A stretch of DNA of 44,187 nt from assembly GCA_902794405.1 (NCBI GenBank), contig CADBHI010000025.1:1-44187 (forward strand). The letters run 5' to 3'. The notes beneath the pieces are model-generated. The model made no database searches, was not told the DNA's origin, and saw only the letters and a list, made by a program, of their open reading frames with translations. The position numbers and the translations under genes are program-made. The DNA comes from an uncultured Prevotellaceae bacterium. GTDB taxonomy: Bacteria > Bacteroidota > Bacteroidia > Bacteroidales > Bacteroidaceae. Of this stretch, positions 40,010-44,187 are shown piece by piece. Each line of letters begins with the position of its first letter. Within the stretch, counting starts at the first letter, position 1.

Positions 40010-42154
40010 ATGACTCAATTCGCACGACTCATAGCCGAAAGGCTGAATATCTCAGAAAAGAACGTCGACGGCACGCTGAAGCTGCTGGACGAGGGTTGCA
40101 CCATTCCCTTTATCGCGCGTTATAGAAAGGAACGCACGGGCGGACTCGATGAAGTACAGATTAGCGCCATCAGCGACCAGTACGAGCGCCTGAAGGAACT
40201 GCAGAAGCGCAAGGAGACGGTCGTAAAGACCATTACAGAGCTGGGCAAGCTGACGCCCGAACTGGAAAAGCGCATCAACGACACCTGGGACGCCACCACC
40301 CTGGAAGACATCTACCTACCCTACCGTCCGAAACGCCGCACACGAGCCCAAGTGGCTCGTGAGCAAGGCTTAGAGCCGCTGGCCAAAATTCTCCTGCTTC
40401 AACGCGAACGCGACCCGGAAGCCGCAGCCCTCCCCTTCGCTGTGGGCGACGTTTCTGACGTCGCTACCGCCCTGAAAGGTGCCCAGGACATCATCGCCGA
40501 ACAGGTGAGTGAAGACGAGCGTAGCCGTCAGCAGGTACGCGGAGCCTTCCGCCGAATGGCCGTCATCACCTCGAAGGTGGTCAAGGCCAAACAGGACACC
40601 GACGAGGCCCAGAAATATCGTGACTACTTCGACTGGCACGAGCCCCTAAAGCGCTGTTCCAGCCACCGTCTGTTGGCCATGCGCCGCGGCGAGGCCGAAG
40701 GCATCCTGCGCATCAGCATTGCACCCAACGACGACGAGTGCATCGAGCGCCTGCAAAGTCACTATGTCTATGGTCGCACGCCCTGCGGCCGACTGGTGGC
40801 CGAGGCCGTGGAGGACGGCTACAAGCGACTGCTGAAGCCATCGATTGAGACGGAGTTCGGCAACCTAAGCAAGGAACAGGCCGACGACGAGGCCATCCGC
40901 GTGTTTGCCGAGAACCTGCGCCAGCTGCTGCTCTCGGCACCCCTTGGCCAGAAACGCGTCATGGGCATCGACCCCGGATTCCGCACGGGCTGCAAGGTGG
41001 TGTGCCTCGATGCCCAAGGTAACCTTCTGCACCACGAAGCCATCTTCCCCCACCCTCCCGTAAACCATCGTATGCAGGCTACCGTCCATCTTCAGCAGAT
41101 GATAGAGCAGTACCGCATCGAGGCCATCGCCATTGGCAACGGTACCGCCAGCCGCGAGACGCGGGCGTTTGTGGAGGATTGTCTTTCCGGGGAAACCGGA
41201 AAGGGCATAAGCGTATTCGTGGTTAGCGAAGACGGCGCCTCCGTCTATTCCGCCTCGAAGACCGCGCGTGAGGAATTCCCCGATGAGGACGTCACCGTCC
41301 GTGGCGCCGTATCAATAGGCCGCCGACTGATGGACCCTCTGGCCGAACTGGTAAAGATTGACCCGAAGAGCATTGGCGTGGGACAGTACCAGCACGACGT
41401 GGACCAAACAAAACTGAAGCAACAGCTCGACCAGACGGTGATGAGCTGCGTCAACAGCGTCGGCGTGAACCTCAACACCGCCTCGCAGCACCTGCTGCAA
41501 TACGTCAGCGGACTCGGCCCTGCACTTGCCAAGAACATCGTCGACTATCGCCGCGAGAACGGAGCCTTCGAGAGCCGCGCCCAGCTGAAAAAGGTACCAC
41601 GACTCGGTCCCTCAGCCTTCGAGCAATGTGCCGGATTCCTGCGCATACCCGATGCCAAGAACCCGCTCGACAACTCCGCCGTACACCCCGAGAGCTACAA
41701 GATTGTGGAGCAGATGGCCAAGGATCAGGGCTGCACCGTAATTGACCTGATCAAGGACAAGGAGAAACGCGAGGCTGTGGACTTAAAGAAATATGTGGCT
41801 GGCGACGTGGGACTGCCCACGCTGACCGACATCATGAAGGAGCTGGAGAAGCCCGGCCGTGACCCTCGTGAGCAGATTGAGGAGTTTGAGTTTGCCAAGG
41901 GCATCGAAACGGTCGACGACCTCGTAGAGGGCATGGAACTGCCCGGCATCGTGACCAATATCACCAACTTCGGTGCCTTTGTCGATATCGGCGTCCATCA
42001 GGACGGACTTGTCCACATCTCACAGTTGGCCGACCGTTACGTCAAAGACCCGAACCAGGTCGTGAAGCTGCATCAGCACGTCCGGGTCCGGGTCCTTGAA
42101 GTCGACCGCCGTCGCGGCCGTATCTCACTTTCGATGAAAAACCTAAATATGTGA
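40010..42154 (+). CDS. tex: Tex family RNA-binding transcription accessory protein
   Basis: 714 aa. N-terminal helical region (TIPFIARYRKERTGGLDEVQI at about 31-51), YqgF/RNase H-like domain starting near MGIDPGFRTGCKVVCLD, helix-hairpin-helix pair (LLQYVSGLGPALAKNIVDYR; LKKVPRLGPSAFEQC) and C-terminal S1 RNA-binding domain (641-714, GIVTNITNFGAFVDIG). This is the complete Tex domain order; Tex binds RNA and the elongation complex. Its last 12 nt overlap the 3' end of the convergent kinase-nucleotidyltransferase gene, so there is no room for a separate terminator. Confidence 0.96.
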   Translation: MTQFARLIAERLNISEKNVDGTLKLLDEGCTIPFIARYRKERTGGLDEVQISAISDQYERLKELQKRKETVVKTITELGKLTPELEKRINDTWDATTLEDIYLPYRPKRRTRAQVAREQGLEPLAKILLLQRERDPEAAALPFAVGDVSDVATALKGAQDIIAEQVSEDERSRQQVRGAFRRMAVITSKVVKAKQDTDEAQKYRDYFDWHEPLKRCSSHRLLAMRRGEAEGILRISIAPNDDECIERLQSHYVYGRTPCGRLVAEAVEDGYKRLLKPSIETEFGNLSKEQADDEAIRVFAENLRQLLLSAPLGQKRVMGIDPGFRTGCKVVCLDAQGNLLHHEAIFPHPPVNHRMQATVHLQQMIEQYRIEAIAIGNGTASRETRAFVEDCLSGETGKGISVFVVSEDGASVYSASKTAREEFPDEDVTVRGAVSIGRRLMDPLAELVKIDPKSIGVGQYQHDVDQTKLKQQLDQTVMSCVNSVGVNLNTASQHLLQYVSGLGPALAKNIVDYRRENGAFESRAQLKKVPRLGPSAFEQCAGFLRIPDAKNPLDNSAVHPESYKIVEQMAKDQGCTVIDLIKDKEKREAVDLKKYVAGDVGLPTLTDIMKELEKPGRDPREQIEEFEFAKGIETVDDLVEGMELPGIVTNITNFGAFVDIGVHQDGLVHISQLADRYVKDPNQVVKLHQHVRVRVLEVDRRRGRISLSMKNLNM

Positions 42155-44017
42155 GAACTTGGTGATGGTATCGACCAACGCAGCGGGGTTGCCCATGTCG
42201 AAACGCTGGCTATAGAGCCTGACACCAATCATACCAACACGACTGCGAACAGCCTCAAGGGCTGAGGTCAGTTCAATTTCACGAGTAGAGCCCTCGGCAT
42301 CGGCCTCGCTGATGTCGTGGGCTAATTGTTCAAACACCTCCGGCGTCAGGATGTACTGTCCGAACGACGTGGGTTTCTCATAGACGGTGGTAACATTGAG
42401 AATGCGCTCGTCCTTGTCTTCCCACACGCCGTTCATGATGCCAAAGTGGCTAACATCGCCAAGGGCCACGGGATAGAGTCCGATGATCAGGCAGTTGTAG
42501 CGCTCGTACTCCTCGATGAGCTGCAGGGCGCAGGGCTTGTTGGTGAGCGAACGGTAGAGGGTGTCGCCCAGCATCAACAGCACGGGCTCGTTGCGAGCAA
42601 ATTGGGCAGCCTGATAGACGGCGTGGCCGAAGCCGCGCTTCTCACGCTGGTAGACATAACGCAGACGCTTGCCGATATCCACGATATGGTTCTCATACTC
42701 CTGGGCTTCCTTCGAGAGCTTGCTCATGTGGTCATCGTCTATCGGACGCTCGAAGAAGTCGGCATAGAGCCGGCGCTCATCCTCGCTGCCGAGCACCAGG
42801 CAGATTTCCTCGATACCGCTCTGAATGAGCTCTTCAATCAGAATGAGGATAACGGGACGCACCATGCCGTCGGGACAGGGTATGGGGAAGAAATCCTTCT
42901 TCAAGGCACGGGTGGCCGGATAGAGACGGGTACCGAAGCCTGCCACAGGGATGATGGCGCGGCGCACGGTGTGTACGGGCTTGATGGTCAGCGGATAGGC
43001 CTTCATACCCTTAGCTTTGAGATAGTCTATCAGCTTCTGCTGACAGTCAGGGTCACGGGCCAGGAACTGCACAGAGCCGTCGCCGTGGGAGCCTACGCCC
43101 TTGCCGCCGTAGACCAGCGGCTGAATGTTCGGGTCGGCCAGGGTGGCACGTAGTTTCGGAGCCTCGAGCTCTGAGGGACACATCGGCATGATGTGGCTGT
43201 TGAACAGCTCTTCGGCCTCGGTCATCAGTTGACCTAACTTAGCTGGCTCACCCTCGGCCATGTACTTGATGGCGCGATTGATAATGTCCTGGTTCAACTG
43301 TCCCAGTGCCTGCTGCTCCAACTGCTCCTGCTCGTTCGAGGCAAAGGGGTAGGCACGGTTCAGGTCGCGCAGAATCTTCACCGTATCCTTCTGGCCGCAA
43401 AGGTCGGCAAACACCCAGTAAAGGGGTTTCTTCACATTGAGCGACTGCACCTCCACCTCATCGCCGTCGAAGGTCATCAAGTTGGGCTTCACACCGAAGG
43501 CACAAGCCTGGTCGAGACGTCCACAACGCGACGAGGTGCGCAGCTCGCCGACATAGGCAATGTTCATCTCGCCCATCGTGTTGAGGTTCAGATTATATAA
43601 TAAATTGAACGCGCGCGCTACAAGTACGCAGATGGCAGCACTCGACGACAGGCCCGACTTAATGGGCAGCGTCATCGAGGTAATCTTGATGCGCACGCCG
43701 CCCACTTTGTACCATTCGAGCATATAGCTGGCCACACCAGCACAGTAGCAAAAGAACGAACCCGACTTGGCAATGCGCTTCAGCTCCTGCTCGTCCATGC
43801 GACAGGCAAAGTCCTGCCACTCATTCTCAATCTCGGGAACCACGCTCTGCACTTCAAAGAGCGACGACTTCTCAACTTCGGCATAGATGCCCTGCTCAAT
43901 ACCCGTCACAATGGCGGCACCAGGGGCTATCTCTGCATTCATCGTGCGGTAATGACCTGCCCAGTCGGTGTGCTCACCAAATAGGCATAAACGTCCGGGG
44001 ACAAATAGTTTTTTCAT
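42143..44017 (-). CDS. Bifunctional GHMP sugar kinase fused to a GalU-type nucleotidyltransferase
   Basis: 624 aa. N-terminal GHMP kinase (1-350): motif 1 PGRLCLFGEHTDWAG (7-21), motif 2 PIKSGLSSSAA (118-128), motif 3 GGKGVGSHGDGSVQF (304-318). C-terminal nucleotidyltransferase (352-624): IPVAGFGTRLYPATRA and KKDFFPI (356-379), GFGHAVYQAA, VLLMLGDTLY and a YEKPT segment, closest to bacterial UDP-glucose pyrophosphorylase (GalU). Together they could convert a free sugar to sugar-1-phosphate and then to UDP-sugar in one protein. The order is opposite to Bacteroides Fkp, where the pyrophosphorylase is first. A hexose or hexuronate salvage role is inference; the sugar is unknown. Promoter immediately upstream. 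Confidence 0.85.
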   Translation of the reverse strand: MKKLFVPGRLCLFGEHTDWAGHYRTMNAEIAPGAAIVTGIEQGIYAEVEKSSLFEVQSVVPEIENEWQDFACRMDEQELKRIAKSGSFFCYCAGVASYMLEWYKVGGVRIKITSMTLPIKSGLSSSAAICVLVARAFNLLYNLNLNTMGEMNIAYVGELRTSSRCGRLDQACAFGVKPNLMTFDGDEVEVQSLNVKKPLYWVFADLCGQKDTVKILRDLNRAYPFASNEQEQLEQQALGQLNQDIINRAIKYMAEGEPAKLGQLMTEAEELFNSHIMPMCPSELEAPKLRATLADPNIQPLVYGGKGVGSHGDGSVQFLARDPDCQQKLIDYLKAKGMKAYPLTIKPVHTVRRAIIPVAGFGTRLYPATRALKKDFFPIPCPDGMVRPVILILIEELIQSGIEEICLVLGSEDERRLYADFFERPIDDDHMSKLSKEAQEYENHIVDIGKRLRYVYQREKRGFGHAVYQAAQFARNEPVLLMLGDTLYRSLTNKPCALQLIEEYERYNCLIIGLYPVALGDVSHFGIMNGVWEDKDERILNVTTVYEKPTSFGQYILTPEVFEQLAHDISEADAEGSTREIELTSALEAVRSRVGMIGVRLYSQRFDMGNPAALVDTITKFSHI

Positions 44018-44051
44018 ATCAATTTAGGGTGTTATTCGTTGTTTTCGATGC

Positions 44052-44084
44052 CAAAGTTACAACTTATTTTCATTTTTTTGCCAA
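44052..44084 (-). promoter_or_regulatory. Promoter of the kinase-nucleotidyltransferase gene
   Basis: On the minus strand TAACTTTG (44052-44059) with TTGG (44081-44084) 21 nt upstream, ending 34 nt before the ATG. Confidence 0.6.
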
Positions 44085-44088
44085 TTTG

Positions 44089-44120
44089 TTTGGTTATTTT
44101 AATTATTTTGTCTACTTTTG
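44089..44120 (+). promoter_or_regulatory. Rightward promoter for a gene beyond the window
   Basis: TTTG (44089-44092), 20-nt spacer, TACTTTTG (44113-44120). No start codon follows within the remaining 67 nt, so the gene lies outside the window. Confidence 0.65.
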
Positions 44121-44187
44121 CAGCGATATCAATTAATAATAACTCCTAAACTTAAACTTTATTGCCTATCGAAACAAAAATACTTCA

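Overview
The window reads as a chromosomal segment of a Bacteroidota, most likely Prevotella or a close Bacteroidales relative. The evidence is protein content: secreted GH2 and CE1-type enzymes, a calycin-like lipoprotein, a TonB-dependent receptor, a PorSS-like C-terminal tail, MetA with Glu111, and an ilvB-ilvN-thioesterase cluster. Nearly every upstream region also carries the Bacteroidota -7 element TAnnTTTG, often with TTTG or TTG about 20 nt upstream. Shine-Dalgarno sites are weak and gene ends are tightly packed.

Layout. 1-700: tail of an unidentified gene, a short-period repeat patch and a small hypothetical gene. 718-6986: branched-chain amino acid genes (ilvB, ilvN, acyl-ACP thioesterase, and an ilvC broken by an out-of-frame deletion), with an opposing GH2 gene between thioesterase and ilvC. 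7000-7751: a triplicated promoter-bearing repeat and a Lys/Ala-rich secreted protein. 7849-12395: M28 peptidase, membrane protein, calycin-like lipoprotein and a frameshifted TonB receptor in one run. 12547-14762: two secreted alpha/beta hydrolases. 14772-27073: eight tightly coupled minus-strand genes. Five form a phospho-signalling set (zinc-ribbon protein, Ser/Thr kinase, four-module AAA+ protein, FHA protein, PP2C phosphatase); they are followed by metA, a U32/RlhA-type enzyme and a membrane zinc-ribbon lipoprotein. 27185-31167: M13 peptidase and ABC-F ATPase. 31783-36690: a minimal type V-A CRISPR locus. 37117-42154: EEP-family protein, secreted lipase-like hydrolase and tex. 42143-44017: a GHMP kinase fused to a GalU-type nucleotidyltransferase. 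A rightward promoter at the end leads out of the window.

The CRISPR locus holds cas12a (1249 aa) and, 56 nt downstream in the same direction, eight 36-nt repeats with seven spacers of exactly 30 nt. No cas1, cas2 or cas4 is present. All RuvC/Nuc catalytic residues are intact, but both lysines that read the PAM in AsCas12a (K548, K607) are replaced, by Asn539 and His595. The locus is bounded by two truncated genes: a GIY-YIG nuclease remnant and the C-terminus of an AlbA_2/RecG-like regulator.

A second theme is palindromic or tandem repeat DNA read in frame inside genes: ilvN, the U32 enzyme (twice), the kinase-operon zinc-ribbon protein and the GIY-YIG remnant. In ilvN the two repeat copies are inverted around the start codon and could fold into a long mRNA stem. 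Two frame disruptions (ilvC, TonB receptor) could be real decay or assembly errors; the sequence alone cannot decide.
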